A stretch of 64,000 bases of DNA. Origin: Streptomyces sp. CB01201. GTDB lineage: Bacteria > Actinomycetota > Actinomycetes > Streptomycetales > Streptomycetaceae. Under the pieces are notes generated by a model that was not told the origin of the DNA, did no database searches, and saw nothing but the letters and a program-made list of their open reading frames with translations. Within the stretch, counting starts at the first letter, position 1. Each line of letters opens with the position of its first letter. The position numbers and the translations under genes are program-made. Shown here in pieces: positions 1-8,355 of the stretch. Where the stretch lies: positions 120,534 through 184,533 of the forward strand of contig NZ_NNBJ01000016.1 of NCBI RefSeq assembly GCF_002803085.1, written 5' to 3'.

Positions 1-758
1 GTGAAGAGCACGATGACGGCGCCGGGCGGCACGTCCTCGTAGTACGTGACGACCGTTCCGCTCAGTGTCACCGTCACCCCGATCGCCACCGCGATCGCGA
101 AGGTCAGGGCGAAGCTGCGGGACAGCTGCTGGGCTGCCGCGACCGGCACCACCATCAGCGCGGAGACCAGGAGCAGGCCGACCACCCGCATGGCCACGGT
201 CACCGTGACCGCCGCCGTGACCGCCGTCAGGAGGTTCAGGGCGCGCACCGGCAGACCCGTCACACGTGCGAATTCCTCGTCCTGGCTGACCGCGAACAGC
301 TGGCGGCGCAGGCCGACGGTCACGAGAAGGACGAACGCCGCCAGGAAGCCGATGGCCCAGACGTCGGACTGCGAGACGGTGGAGAGGGAGCCGAAGAGGT
401 AGGAGTTGAGGTTGGCGGTCGAGCCGCCCGGCGCGAGGTTGATGAAGAGCACGCCGCCCGCCATGCCGCCGTAGAAGAGCATGGCCAGCGCGATGTCGCC
501 GCGCGTCTTGCCGTACCAGCGGATCAGCTCCATCGTGACCGCGCCGAGCACGGAGACGAGGGTGGCCATCCACACCGGCGAGGTCGAGAGCAGGAAGCCG
601 AGGCCGACGCCGGTCATCGCCACATGGCCGATGCCGTCGCCCATCAGGGCCTGGCGGCGCTGGACGAGGTAGATGCCGACGGCGGGCGCGGTGATCCCGA
701 CGAGCACGGCGGCGATCAACGCCCGTTGCATGAAGGGGGAGTTCAGGATTTCCATCAT
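1..758 (-). CDS. znuB: Zinc ABC transporter permease ZnuB (partial, C-terminus off the left edge)
   Basis: Membrane permease of the ABC-3 family that passes Zn2+ (or Mn2+) across the cytoplasmic membrane together with the ATPase and binding lipoprotein encoded just upstream. About 252 residues are visible, starting MMEILNSPFMQRALIAA at the tandem ATGs 758/755. Successive hydrophobic helices are separated by family motifs: the QALMGDGIGHVA segment near residue 45 and the FARVTGLPVRAL cytoplasmic loop. The start lies 2 bp past the stop of the ATPase gene, so the two are translationally linked. The reading frame is still open at base 1, so only the last helices are missing. Zinc is favoured over manganese because of the His-rich binding protein and the Zur-type boxes upstream. 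Confidence 0.9.
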   Translation of the reverse strand, partial: MMEILNSPFMQRALIAAVLVGITAPAVGIYLVQRRQALMGDGIGHVAMTGVGLGFLLSTSPVWMATLVSVLGAVTMELIRWYGKTRGDIALAMLFYGGMAGGVLFINLAPGGSTANLNSYLFGSLSTVSQSDVWAIGFLAAFVLLVTVGLRRQLFAVSQDEEFARVTGLPVRALNLLTAVTAAVTVTVAMRVVGLLLVSALMVVPVAAAQQLSRSFALTFAIAVAIGVTVTLSGTVVTYYEDVPPGAVIVLF

Positions 759-760
759 GA

Positions 761-1519
761 TCAGGTCAGCAGTCCCGTGCGTACCGGCTCGGCGGCCGTG
801 TGCGGATGTACGTGGTCGTGGCCGGGCAGAGCGTGCTGGCCCACGGCCCTCGGTGGTGGCCCGTCGTGCACGACGCAGCCGTCGCGCAGCACCACCGCCC
901 GGTCGATCAACGGCTCCAGCGGGCCCAGCTCGTGCAGCACGAGCAGCACCGAGGCGCCGGCCGCGACCTGCTCGCGCAGGGTCTCCGCGAGGATCTCCTG
1001 GCTCTCGATGTCGACGCCCGCCATCGGCTCGTCCATGATCAGGAGCTCGGGTTCGGCGGCCAACGCCCGTGCGATCAGGACGCGTTGGTGCTGGCCGCCG
1101 GAGAGTGCGTCCACGGAGTCCTTGGCCCGGTCGGCCAGGCCGACGGCCGCGATCGCCCGGTCGACGGCGTCGCGGTCGGCCTTGCGCAGGATCCCGAAGC
1201 GGGTGCGCGAGAGGCGTCCGGAGGAGACGACCTCGCGGATCGTGGCCGGGACGCCGCCCGCGGCGGTGGTGCGCTGCGGCACGTATCCGACCCGGCCCCA
1301 GGCGCGGAAGCGGCGCCGCGGGGTGCCGAAGATCTCGACCGAGCCGCCGCTCAGCGGCACCTGCCCGATGATCGTGCGGATCGCGGTGGACTTGCCCGAG
1401 CCGTTCGCGCCGAGCAGCGCGACGACCTCGCCGCGCCCCACGGCCAGATCGATGCCGCGCAGGACGGGACGCGAGCCGAGCTCGGCCGTCACCTTGGTGA
1501 GCGTTATGACGGGCTCCAT
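761..1519 (-). CDS. znuC: Zinc ABC transporter ATP-binding protein ZnuC
   Basis: Cytoplasmic ATPase that powers the zinc importer. The 252-residue protein starts MEPVITLTKVTAELG. It has Walker A GANGSGKST (residues 37-45), a Q-loop around VPQRT (80-84), the signature LSGGQ (139-143), Walker B LLIMDEP (159-165) and the switch His in VLHEL. The C-terminus carries a His cluster (HDHVHPH) that could bind metal. The frame stays open upstream of 1519, but the family homology begins here, and translating further would run through znuA in another frame. It is 71 bp downstream of znuA and directly upstream of znuB, so one leftward operon is expected. Confidence 0.92.
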   Translation of the reverse strand: MEPVITLTKVTAELGSRPVLRGIDLAVGRGEVVALLGANGSGKSTAIRTIIGQVPLSGGSVEIFGTPRRRFRAWGRVGYVPQRTTAAGGVPATIREVVSSGRLSRTRFGILRKADRDAVDRAIAAVGLADRAKDSVDALSGGQHQRVLIARALAAEPELLIMDEPMAGVDIESQEILAETLREQVAAGASVLLVLHELGPLEPLIDRAVVLRDGCVVHDGPPPRAVGQHALPGHDHVHPHTAAEPVRTGLLT

Positions 1520-1590
1520 GGCAGGTGCCTCCAAAGCGGGTGGACGGGGGGTCGCTCGGCGCGAGGCGCCCAAGTCGCCTGGTTCGGCGG

Positions 1591-2586
1591 TCACTTGGTG
1601 CCGAGCGCGGTGGTCAGGGCGGTCAGGTTGGAGCGCATCACCGAGAAGTAGTCGGTGCCCTTCGACCGGTCGGTGATCCCTTCGAGGGGGTCGAGCACAT
1701 CGGTCCTGAGCGAGGCGTCCGACGCCAGGGTCTTGGCGGTCTTGTCGCTGACCAGCGTCTCGTAGAAGACGGTCGTGACGCCGTCGGCCTTCGCCATCTT
1801 CTGGAGGTCCTTGATCCGTGCCGGGCTGGGCTCGGAGTCCGGGTCGAGGCCGTTGATGGCCTCCTCGGTCAGCCCATAGCGCTCGGCGAGGTAGCCGAAG
1901 GCGGCGTGGGTGGTGATGAAGACCTTCGCCTTGGTGTTCTTCAGCGCGGCCGCGTACTCCTTGTCGAGGCCGCCGAGCCTGCCCACCAGGGCGTCGGTGT
2001 TCTTGGCGTAGTCCGCGGCGTGGGCCGGGTCGGCCTTCGCGAGGGCCGCGCCGACGCCCTTGGCGACCTCGGCGTACTTCACCGGGTCCAGCCAGATGTG
2101 CGGGTCGTCGCCGCTCTCGGAGTGGCTGTGGCCGTGGTCGGCGTGGTCGTCGTGGCCCGCCTCTTCGGCCGCGTCGTCGTGGGCTGCCGCGTGGCCGCCG
2201 ACCTCGTTGCCGTGCTTCTCCATCGCGGTGAGCGTCGAGGCGTCGACCTTCGTCTTGACGTCGGCCTGCTGGACGGCCGCGTCGACGGCGGGCTGGAGGC
2301 CCTTGAGGTAGACGACCGCGTCCGCGTCGTTGAGCTTCGCCGTCTGGCGGGCGCTGATCTCCAGGTCGTGCGGCTCGACGCCCGGCTTGGTGAGGCCGGT
2401 GACCGCGACGTGGTCGCCGCCGATCTGCTCGGTCAGGAACTGCAAGGGATAGAACGACGCCACCACGTCCAGCTTCCCGTCCTTCCGCTCCGCGGCGGAG
2501 CCCGAACCGCAGGCCGTGAGGGCGGTGAGGCCGAGGAGGGCGGCGCAGGACAGGGCGGCCGTGGGTATGAGGCGTCGTACGTTCAT
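1591..2586 (-). CDS. znuA: Zinc-binding lipoprotein ZnuA
   Basis: High-affinity solute-binding protein of the cluster 9 (ZnuA/TroA) family, 331 residues. The signal peptide MNVRRLIPTAALSCAALLGL ends in the lipobox LTAC, with the lipidated cysteine at residue 26. A His/Asp-rich loop at residues 125-163 (HDDAAEEAGHDDHADHGHSH) is the acidic-histidine metal sensor typical of zinc, rather than manganese, proteins. Likely metal ligands are His73 in EPHDLE, His163 in DPHIWLDP and the later THAAFGYL His. ATG 2586 is preferred because it gives a compact signal peptide. ATG 2595 and TTG 2604 are alternatives and would overlap a Zur-type box. Confidence 0.93.
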   Translation of the reverse strand: MNVRRLIPTAALSCAALLGLTALTACGSGSAAERKDGKLDVVASFYPLQFLTEQIGGDHVAVTGLTKPGVEPHDLEISARQTAKLNDADAVVYLKGLQPAVDAAVQQADVKTKVDASTLTAMEKHGNEVGGHAAAHDDAAEEAGHDDHADHGHSHSESGDDPHIWLDPVKYAEVAKGVGAALAKADPAHAADYAKNTDALVGRLGGLDKEYAAALKNTKAKVFITTHAAFGYLAERYGLTEEAINGLDPDSEPSPARIKDLQKMAKADGVTTVFYETLVSDKTAKTLASDASLRTDVLDPLEGITDRSKGTDYFSVMRSNLTALTTALGTK

Positions 2587-2600
2587 GACATCCATTTTCA
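2586..2600 (-). promoter_or_regulatory. Candidate Zur box 1, at the znuA start
   Basis: Read toward znuA this is TGAAAATGGATGTCA, close to the TGAAAATGATTTTCA-type palindrome bound by the zinc repressor Zur in Streptomyces (consensus from memory). It touches the chosen znuA start codon. Seen with a second box 7 bp away; function is inferred. Confidence 0.5.
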
Positions 2601-2607
2601 ACAAAGA

Positions 2608-2622
2608 TGGAAACGATTGTCA
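2608..2622 (+). promoter_or_regulatory. Candidate Zur box 2 upstream of znuA
   Basis: TGGAAACGATTGTCA on the plus strand, an imperfect 15-bp palindrome of the Zur type. Its centre is 22 bp (two helical turns) from the centre of box 1, so two dimers could bind the same DNA face. It sits in the znuA/glyS divergent gap and is 130 bp from the glyS start. Confidence 0.55.
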
Positions 2623-2752
2623 ATAATCAGTACGGGTGGACCCCTGCGCGGAGCCCCGGGCGGGGACCGATTTGATAGAGGGGGTGCGGCCGCCGGTAAT
2701 CTGAAGGCTTCGCCGTTCCCCCGTTCACGTCGTCGTTAATGAAGAGAGCACC

Positions 2753-4135
2753 GTGGCCGCCGACAAGATCGACACCATCGTCAACCTGAGCAAGCGCCGT
2801 GGCTTCGTCTACCCGTGCAGCGAGATCTACGGAGGCCAGCGGGCCGCCTGGGACTACGGGCCGCTGGGTGTCGAGCTGAAGGAGAACCTGAAGCGCCAGT
2901 GGTGGCGCTACATGGTCACCTCGCGCGAGGACGTCGTCGGCATCGACTCGTCGGTGATCCTGGCCTCCGAGGTCTGGGAGGCCTCCGGCCACGTCGCCAC
3001 CTTCACCGACCCGCTCACCGAGTGCACCTCCTGCCACAAGCGCTTCCGCGCCGACCACCTCGAAGAGGCCTACGAGGAGAAGCACGGCAAGGCCCCCGCG
3101 AACGGCCTCGCCGACCTCAACTGCCCCAACTGCGGCAACAAGGGCACCTTCACCGAGCCCAAGAGCTTCTCCGGCCTGCTCTCCACCCACCTCGGCCCCA
3201 CCCAGGACAGCGGCTCGGTCGCCTACCTGCGCCCCGAGACCGCCCAGGGCATCTTCACCAACTTCGGCCAGGTCCTTCAGACTTCCCGCAAGAAGCCGCC
3301 GTTCGGCATCGCGCAGATGGGCAAGTCCTTCCGCAACGAGATCACGCCCGGCAACTTCATCTTCCGCACCCGCGAGTTCGAGCAGATGGAGATGGAGTTC
3401 TTCGTCAAGCCCGGCGAGGACGAGCAGTGGCAGGAATACTGGATGGAGCAGCGCTGGAACTGGTACACCGGCCTCGGCCTGCGTGAAGAGAACATGCGCT
3501 GGTACGAGCACCCGGCGGAGAAGCTCTCCCACTACTCCAAGCGCACCGCCGACATCGAGTACCGCTTCAGCTTCGGCGGCAGCGAATGGGGCGAGCTCGA
3601 AGGCGTCGCCAACCGCACCGACTACGACCTCAACGCCCACGCCAAGGCCTCCGGCCACGACCTGGCCTACTTCGACCAGGAAGCCGGCGAGCGCTGGACG
3701 CCGTACGTCATCGAGCCCGCAGCCGGTGTCGGCCGCGCGATGCTCGCGTTCCTGCTCGACGCCTACAGCGAGGACGAGGCGCCCAACGCCAAGGGCGTCA
3801 TGGAAAAGCGCGCCGTGATGCGCCTCGACCCGCGCCTGGCGCCGGTCAAGGTCGCCGTCCTGCCGCTGTCCCGCAACGCCCAGCTCTCCCCGAAGGCCAA
3901 GGGCCTCGCGGCCGACCTGCGGCAGAACTGGAACATCGAGTTCGACGACGCCGGTGCCATCGGACGCCGCTACCGCCGCCAGGACGAGATCGGCACCCCG
4001 TTCTGTGTGACCGTCGACTTCGACACCCTCGACGACAACGCGGTGACCGTGCGCGAGCGCGACACCATGGCCCAGGAGCGGGTCTCCCTGGACCAGATCC
4101 AGCAGTACCTCGGCAGCCGACTGCTCGGCTGCTGA
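2753..4135 (+). CDS. glyS: Glycine--tRNA ligase (single-chain dimeric type)
   Basis: Cytoplasmic class II aminoacyl-tRNA synthetase that charges tRNA-Gly. The 460-residue protein starts at GTG 2753 (VAADKIDTIVNLSKRRGF). Motif 1 is around YGGQRAAWDYGPLG. A zinc-knuckle insertion has Cys91, Cys94, Cys124 and Cys127 (CTSCHK, CPNCGN). Motif 2 is FRNEITPGNFIFRTREFEQM, with the ETAQGIF loop before it and motif 3 in EPAAGVGRAML. The C-terminal anticodon-binding domain starts near VKVAVLPL. Length and composition fit the eukaryote-like alpha-2 enzyme of actinobacteria, not the alpha2-beta2 form. It is transcribed away from the zinc importer. Confidence 0.95.
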   Translation: MAADKIDTIVNLSKRRGFVYPCSEIYGGQRAAWDYGPLGVELKENLKRQWWRYMVTSREDVVGIDSSVILASEVWEASGHVATFTDPLTECTSCHKRFRADHLEEAYEEKHGKAPANGLADLNCPNCGNKGTFTEPKSFSGLLSTHLGPTQDSGSVAYLRPETAQGIFTNFGQVLQTSRKKPPFGIAQMGKSFRNEITPGNFIFRTREFEQMEMEFFVKPGEDEQWQEYWMEQRWNWYTGLGLREENMRWYEHPAEKLSHYSKRTADIEYRFSFGGSEWGELEGVANRTDYDLNAHAKASGHDLAYFDQEAGERWTPYVIEPAAGVGRAMLAFLLDAYSEDEAPNAKGVMEKRAVMRLDPRLAPVKVAVLPLSRNAQLSPKAKGLAADLRQNWNIEFDDAGAIGRRYRRQDEIGTPFCVTVDFDTLDDNAVTVRERDTMAQERVSLDQIQQYLGSRLLGC

Positions 4136-4187
4136 AGGGAGTTGGGGTGCTGGAGGCGCACGCCCCCAGCACCCCCGCCCGAACGGC

Positions 4188-4245
4188 AAACGCCGGACGG
4201 GCCGGAAGCGACCGCTGAGCGGCACTTCCGGCCCGTCCGGCGTTT
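4188..4245. terminator. Strong hairpin between convergent genes
   Basis: A 21-bp perfect stem (arms 4188-4208 and 4225-4245) with A-rich and T-rich flanks and a 16-nt loop. It sits between the ends of glyS and the leftward membrane gene, so it can work in both directions. Confidence 0.8.
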
Positions 4246-4251
4246 CGCGTG

Positions 4252-4683
4252 CTACGACTTGCGCAGCGCGACCACCGCGCACGTCACCGCCATCGGCAGC
4301 TCCGCCGCCAGCGCCAGCGTCACGGCCGTGGCAAGTTCCGTACCCGGCGCGGCCGTTGCCACATCGAACCAGGCGTCGACCAACAGGACCGCCGCCGTCG
4401 CCGCGGCCACCTGGGACGCCCGGGGGTCACCCCGCCGCACCAGCACCCCCGTACCGGTGAGCCCCACCGCAAGCAGCGCGTCCAGACCCACCCACGCCGT
4501 CGACCAGTTGGACACCTGCGTCGTCTGCGGAAGCGTCTTGGCCAGCACCACCATCCACGGCACCAGCGCCAACCCCGCCCCGGTCAACACCGTCGCCAGG
4601 CGCGGACGACGCAAGGCCCCCGCGACACCCACGACGGTACGGGGCGAACGGCTCGTACGGATCTGAGGGGCGACGAGAGTCAT
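4252..4683 (-). CDS. Small membrane protein, function unknown
   Basis: A 143-residue protein, MTLVAPQIRTSRSPRTVV at the N-terminus, with four predicted hydrophobic helices (residues about 20-40, 60-80, 90-110 and 118-138) and a basic C-terminus (ALRKS). Start 4683 is chosen because an AAGGAG Shine-Dalgarno lies 9 nt upstream; the longer frame to 4737 has no such signal. No catalytic motif is visible. It faces the histidine-kinase gene divergently, with a 179-bp gap between them. Confidence 0.7.
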   Translation of the reverse strand: MTLVAPQIRTSRSPRTVVGVAGALRRPRLATVLTGAGLALVPWMVVLAKTLPQTTQVSNWSTAWVGLDALLAVGLTGTGVLVRRGDPRASQVAAATAAVLLVDAWFDVATAAPGTELATAVTLALAAELPMAVTCAVVALRKS

Positions 4684-4850
4684 GGCGGCGGGCTCCTTGT
4701 CCGGCCCGGCGGAACCTCCGCCCGAGCACAGTGACAACCCTCGCCCGCCGAGCCGCCCAGGTCAGTAACGCGGCTGTCCGAACCGGGGGTGGTGCCAGCT
4801 ATACCCCCCACCGGGTACCACCATGATGGCAACGCCCTGACCAGCCCAAC

Positions 4851-4856
4851 TACCCT
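4851..4856 (+). promoter_or_regulatory. -10 element TACCCT for a leaderless histidine-kinase mRNA
   Basis: TACCCT lies at -12 to -7 relative to the A of ATG 4863, the geometry expected when transcription starts on the start codon. No clear -35 was seen. An imperfect inverted repeat (GGTGGTGCC / GGTACCACC, about 4789-4822) lies just upstream and could be an operator. Confidence 0.45.
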
Positions 4857-4862
4857 GTGCAC

Positions 4863-6110
4863 ATGGCAACTCCCGGCCCGCTGCGGCGCGCGTACCACTG
4901 GAGCGCCGCGCACGCGCCGTGGTCGGCGTGGGCCTGGCGCAACACCGCACTCGTGGCCGCGTCCATACCCGTGGCGGTCCCCGTGATGCTCGCCCTCGCC
5001 TACACGTTCTCCAACCCCGGGCACCTCCTCAAGACCCTCGGCTCCGTCCTCCTGCTGCGCCCGCTGCTCACCCTCCTCCAGCGCAGCCGCCTCTGGTCGC
5101 TGGCCGGGCTCGACATCCCGAAGATCCCCTGGGCCCACCGCTGGTACCACCCGCACGGAATCCTGCCCCGGCTGCGCGCCGAGTCGACCTGGCGGCAGTA
5201 CGGCTACCACCTGCTCGTCTCCCCGCTCACCGCACTCGGCGGCGCCCTCGTCGTCCTCGGCTGGGCCGCCGGCGCCGGCTGCGCCCTCGTCTACTCCTGG
5301 GTGTGGGCCCTGCCCGAAAACTACCGGCCGCCCGGCTGGACACAGCAGTACACCGCCTTCACCGTCCTCGGCGTCGTCCTGCTCATCGCGACACCCTGGG
5401 CCGCCGCCCTCATCGCCCACTTCGACCACCGGGCCGCCACCGCCCTGCTCGGCCCCAACCGCGCCAAGGAACTCGAACGCCGCGTCGAGGACCTCGCCGA
5501 GAGCCGCGCCGACATCCTCGACGCCGCCGACCTGGAACGCCGGCGCATCGAACGCGACCTCCACGACGGCGCCCAACAACGCCTCGTCTCCCTCGCCATG
5601 AACCTCGGCATCGCCCGCGCCACCCTCACCGACCTGCCGCCCGAAGCCCGGGCCGTCATCGACGAGGCCCACCGCGAAGCCAAGGAAGCCATCGAAGAAC
5701 TCAGCAACCTCGTCCGCGGACTGCACCCCGCCGTCCTGGAGGACCGCGGCCTGGACGCCGCGATCTCCGGCATCGCCGCCCGCGCCCCCTTCCCCGTCGC
5801 ACTCACCGTCGACCTGCCCCAGCGCCCCACCCCCACCGTCGAGGCCGTCGCCTACTTCGTCGTCTCCGAAACCCTCGCCAACGTCGCCAAGCACGCCCGC
5901 GCCACCCGCTGTCGCGTCCACGTCCGCCGCCGCGCCCAACTCCTGACGATCACCGTCGAGGACGACGGCGTGGGCGGTGCCGACCCGGCCGGCGGCACCG
6001 GACTGCTCGGCCTGCGCAAGCGCGTAGGGTCGGTCGACGGAACCATCCGGATCAACAGCCCCCACGGGGGCCCAACCGTCATCACTGTGGAGCTGCCGTG
6101 CGGGCTGTGA
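4863..6110 (+). CDS. Two-component sensor histidine kinase (NarL/DesK-LiaS family)
   Basis: A 415-residue inner-membrane kinase. The N-terminal sensor part has hydrophobic segments near residues 30-50, 58-72, 120-150 and 165-185, matching the actinobacterial putative-sensor type. A short coiled segment (ELERRVEDLAESRADIL) leads to the HisKA_3 domain with the phospho-acceptor His234 in ERDLHDGAQQR. The HATPase domain has the N-box SETLANVAKHA and G-box EDDGVGG. It overlaps the response-regulator gene by 13 bp. No extracellular ligand domain is evident, so it probably senses something in or at the membrane. GTG 4857 is an alternative start; ATG 4863 is favoured by the promoter spacing. Confidence 0.92.
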   Translation: MATPGPLRRAYHWSAAHAPWSAWAWRNTALVAASIPVAVPVMLALAYTFSNPGHLLKTLGSVLLLRPLLTLLQRSRLWSLAGLDIPKIPWAHRWYHPHGILPRLRAESTWRQYGYHLLVSPLTALGGALVVLGWAAGAGCALVYSWVWALPENYRPPGWTQQYTAFTVLGVVLLIATPWAAALIAHFDHRAATALLGPNRAKELERRVEDLAESRADILDAADLERRRIERDLHDGAQQRLVSLAMNLGIARATLTDLPPEARAVIDEAHREAKEAIEELSNLVRGLHPAVLEDRGLDAAISGIAARAPFPVALTVDLPQRPTPTVEAVAYFVVSETLANVAKHARATRCRVHVRRRAQLLTITVEDDGVGGADPAGGTGLLGLRKRVGSVDGTIRINSPHGGPTVITVELPCGL

Positions 6111-6754
6111 TCGCCGAGGATTCGGTACTGCTGCGGATAGGACTCGTCAAAGTCCTCGACATGGCCGGCTTCGACGTCGCCGCCGAGACCGAGGACGCCG
6201 AGGGCCTGCTGCGGGCCGTGGAGGAACACCGGCCCCAGCTCGCCCTCGTCGACGTCCGGATGCCCCCCGGATTCACCGACGAAGGCGTCCGCGCCGCTCT
6301 GATGATCCGTCAACAATGGCCGGACACCGCCGTGTTGCTCCTCTCCCAATACGTCGAAGAGCGCTACGCCGCCGACCTGCTCGCCACCCAGACCGGCGGC
6401 ATCGGCTACCTCCTCAAGCAACGCGTCGCCGACGTCGAGGAGTTCGTCGACGCCCTCAAGCGCGTCGCCGCCGGCGGCACCGCCCTCGACCCGCAGGTCG
6501 TCGCCCAACTGCTGCTGCGCCGCGGCGGCGGAACCGACCCGCTGGAACGCCTCACCCCGCGCGAACGCGAAGTCCTCGCCCTCATGGCCGAAGGGCGCTC
6601 CAACGCCGGGATCGCCGCCGAACTCGTCGTCAGCGAAAGCGCGGTGGCCAAACACATCAACAACATCTTCGCCAAACTCGACCTGCCCGTCGCCGACGGC
6701 GACCACCGCCGCGTCCTCGCGGTCCTGCGCTTCCTGGACGGCGGCCCCGCGTGA
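6098..6754 (+). CDS. Response regulator, NarL/FixJ (LuxR-type) family
   Basis: A 218-residue DNA-binding regulator, partner of the kinase it overlaps. The receiver domain has the acidic pocket AEDS near residues 6-9, phospho-acceptor Asp52 (ALVDVRMPP), a Ser in LLLSQY and Lys in YLLKQRV. A LuxR-type helix-turn-helix follows (LTPREREVLALMAEGRSNAG, then AVAKHINNIFAKL). The GTG start at 6098 sits inside the end of the kinase gene. The third operon gene starts within its stop codon, so all three are probably translated together. Confidence 0.93.
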   Translation: MRAVIAEDSVLLRIGLVKVLDMAGFDVAAETEDAEGLLRAVEEHRPQLALVDVRMPPGFTDEGVRAALMIRQQWPDTAVLLLSQYVEERYAADLLATQTGGIGYLLKQRVADVEEFVDALKRVAAGGTALDPQVVAQLLLRRGGGTDPLERLTPREREVLALMAEGRSNAGIAAELVVSESAVAKHINNIFAKLDLPVADGDHRRVLAVLRFLDGGPA

Positions 6755-7683
6755 CCGCCACCGGGCACCACGAAGCCGCCGCCGAACAGCGCGAAGCTGC
6801 TGCCGAACAGCGCGAAGCCGCTGCCGAACAGCGCGAAGCCGCCCCCGGGCACCGCGAAGCCACCGGGCGGCGCGGCACGAAAGAGGCGGGAGGGCGGGCG
6901 CGTCACCGCGGCGCCTGGATCGCCGTGGCGATCATCGGCGCCCTGGGCATCGTGGTGCCGTGCGTCTTCTCCCTGGTGGCCGGCGCCATCAGCCGCACGG
7001 ACCGGTACGTCGGCCCCGACAACGGCCGCGCCCACCCCGTCACGGCCGTCGAAGTGGACGCCGGAGTCTCCCGGATCACCGTCACCAGCGGCCCCGCCGG
7101 ACACGTCACCGTGAACGGCAGCCTCACCTGGTCGATGAAACGCCCCGTCGTCGAACAGACCTGGGACGGCGACACCCTCAAGCTGAAGACCCGCTGCACC
7201 GGCTTCGTGGACCGCTACCTCCAGAACTGCCAGGTCGACCTCGACCTCGCCGTACCCACCGGAGTCAGCCTCAAGGTGCACGGCGGATCCGGCGAGATCA
7301 AGGTCCACGACCTGGCCGGCCCGGTCGACCTCCACGGCGGTTCCGGCGGCATAAAACTGTACGGACTGAAGGGCCCGGTCAGGGCGAGCGTCGGCTCCGG
7401 CGAACTCCAGGCCGTCCAACTCGCCTCCCCGAACGCCTCGTTGGAGGCCGGATCCGGCACCATCGACGCCGACTTCGCCACCGCGCCCCAGCACGTCGAG
7501 GCGGACACCGGGTCCGGCAGCGTCGACATCACGGTGCCCCAGGGCGCCCGCTACCGGGTGACCGGACACTCCGGATCGGGCGGCCGCAGCATCCAGGACG
7601 AACTGATCGACAGCGGCTCCGACCGCGTCATCGACGCGACCACCGGCTCCGGCTCGGTGGACATCGGCTACCCCGGCCACTGA
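6751..7683 (+). CDS. DUF4097-family membrane-anchored protein
   Basis: A 310-residue protein beginning at GTG 6751, which overlaps the regulator stop (GTGA). The first 45 residues are charged repeats (EAAAEQR three times). One transmembrane helix follows at about residues 55-80 (WIAVAIIGALGIVVPCVFSL). The outside domain of about 230 residues is a Gly/Ser-rich beta-helix-like repeat (LHGGSGGIKLYG, VGSGELQAV, GSGTIDADF, TGSGSVDI) typical of DUF4097/adhesin-like proteins. Co-transcription with a LiaRS-like pair suggests an envelope-stress output or feedback protein, by analogy with Lia-type operons; this is inference. Confidence 0.8.
   Translation: MTATGHHEAAAEQREAAAEQREAAAEQREAAPGHREATGRRGTKEAGGRARHRGAWIAVAIIGALGIVVPCVFSLVAGAISRTDRYVGPDNGRAHPVTAVEVDAGVSRITVTSGPAGHVTVNGSLTWSMKRPVVEQTWDGDTLKLKTRCTGFVDRYLQNCQVDLDLAVPTGVSLKVHGGSGEIKVHDLAGPVDLHGGSGGIKLYGLKGPVRASVGSGELQAVQLASPNASLEAGSGTIDADFATAPQHVEADTGSGSVDITVPQGARYRVTGHSGSGGRSIQDELIDSGSDRVIDATTGSGSVDIGYPGH
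6771..6854 (+). repeat. 21-bp tandem repeat, four units, in frame
   Basis: Units start at 6771, 6792, 6813 and 6834 and encode the EAAAEQR heptads. The first three are nearly identical; the fourth has diverged (EAAPGHR). Being a multiple of 3, copy-number change would keep the frame. Confidence 0.85.
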
Positions 7684-7730
7684 ACCCGGCCGGCGCACCA
7701 AAGGGCACGCCGGGCGTTGGCGGACGGGCC

Positions 7731-8324
7731 CTAGCGCTTCAGCCCGTTCAGGATCAGATCCGCCACCGCACCGAAATCGTCCCGGATCGACGGCCGGGAC
7801 CACTCCGCCGCGTACACCGGATCATGGAAGCGGCCCGTCGCGTCGAACACCGCACGCGCCGCGCTGCCCGGCGTATCGGAAATCCTGAACTCGCCCCGTG
7901 CCACGCCCAGTTGAATGATCGCCGTGAGCTGGCCCACCAGCTCACCGATGTGCTCCTCCACCACCCGGCTGTTCTCCCGCAGCAGCACCTCGTACGTCTG
8001 GAACAGCTCCGGATCATCGCCCGCCTTGGCCATCTTGGCCAGGAACAGCTCGCTCAGCCACAGCCGCAGCACCACCCCCGACTCCAGATCCTCGCGGGCC
8101 GCGATTCCCCGCAACAGATCCGTCGAACGGTTCAGCCAGCGCTCCGTGACCGCCTCGCGCAGCGCGGCCTTCGTACGGAAATGGCGGTAGACGCTGCCAT
8201 GGCTCACCCCGAGCTGGCGTGCCACATCGACGACCGTGGCCTTCGCCGGGCCGTGGCGGCGCAGCACCTCCTCGGTCGCCACGAGGATGCGCTCGGCGGT
8301 CAGTGGTTCCGTACTCATGGCCAT
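7731..8324 (-). CDS. TetR-family transcriptional regulator
   Basis: A 197-residue regulator. The N-terminal helix-turn-helix is at residues about 28-50 (ATVVDVARQLGVSHGSVYRH, then FRTKAALREAV). The ligand-binding C-terminal half resembles TetR_C family members with the WLSELF and FDATGRFHDP segments. ATG 8324 (MAMSTEPLT) is chosen because family homology begins there and an AGGT-type ribosome site precedes it; ATG 8318 is equally possible. It is transcribed in the same direction as the upstream aldo/keto reductase, which it may control. An inverted pair of DnaA boxes lies just upstream. Confidence 0.88.
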   Translation of the reverse strand: MAMSTEPLTAERILVATEEVLRRHGPAKATVVDVARQLGVSHGSVYRHFRTKAALREAVTERWLNRSTDLLRGIAAREDLESGVVLRLWLSELFLAKMAKAGDDPELFQTYEVLLRENSRVVEEHIGELVGQLTAIIQLGVARGEFRISDTPGSAARAVFDATGRFHDPVYAAEWSRPSIRDDFGAVADLILNGLKR

Positions 8325-8355
8325 GACGTTACCTGCCGCTCCCAACGGCCCGGCC

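Noticed and set aside
761..2623. A 620-residue open frame on the minus strand spanning znuA and znuC
   Set aside because: Its first half is the wrong frame of znuA (Arg/Pro-rich, no signal peptide); only the part after 1519 is the real ATPase.
2627..4282. A 551-residue open frame opposite glyS
   Set aside because: It mirrors the glyS codon pattern, as expected at high GC; composition is Gly/Val/Leu-rich without motifs.
6771..6854. CRISPR-like or phase-variable repeat
   Set aside because: It is an in-frame 21-bp coding repeat; copy changes would not switch the gene off.
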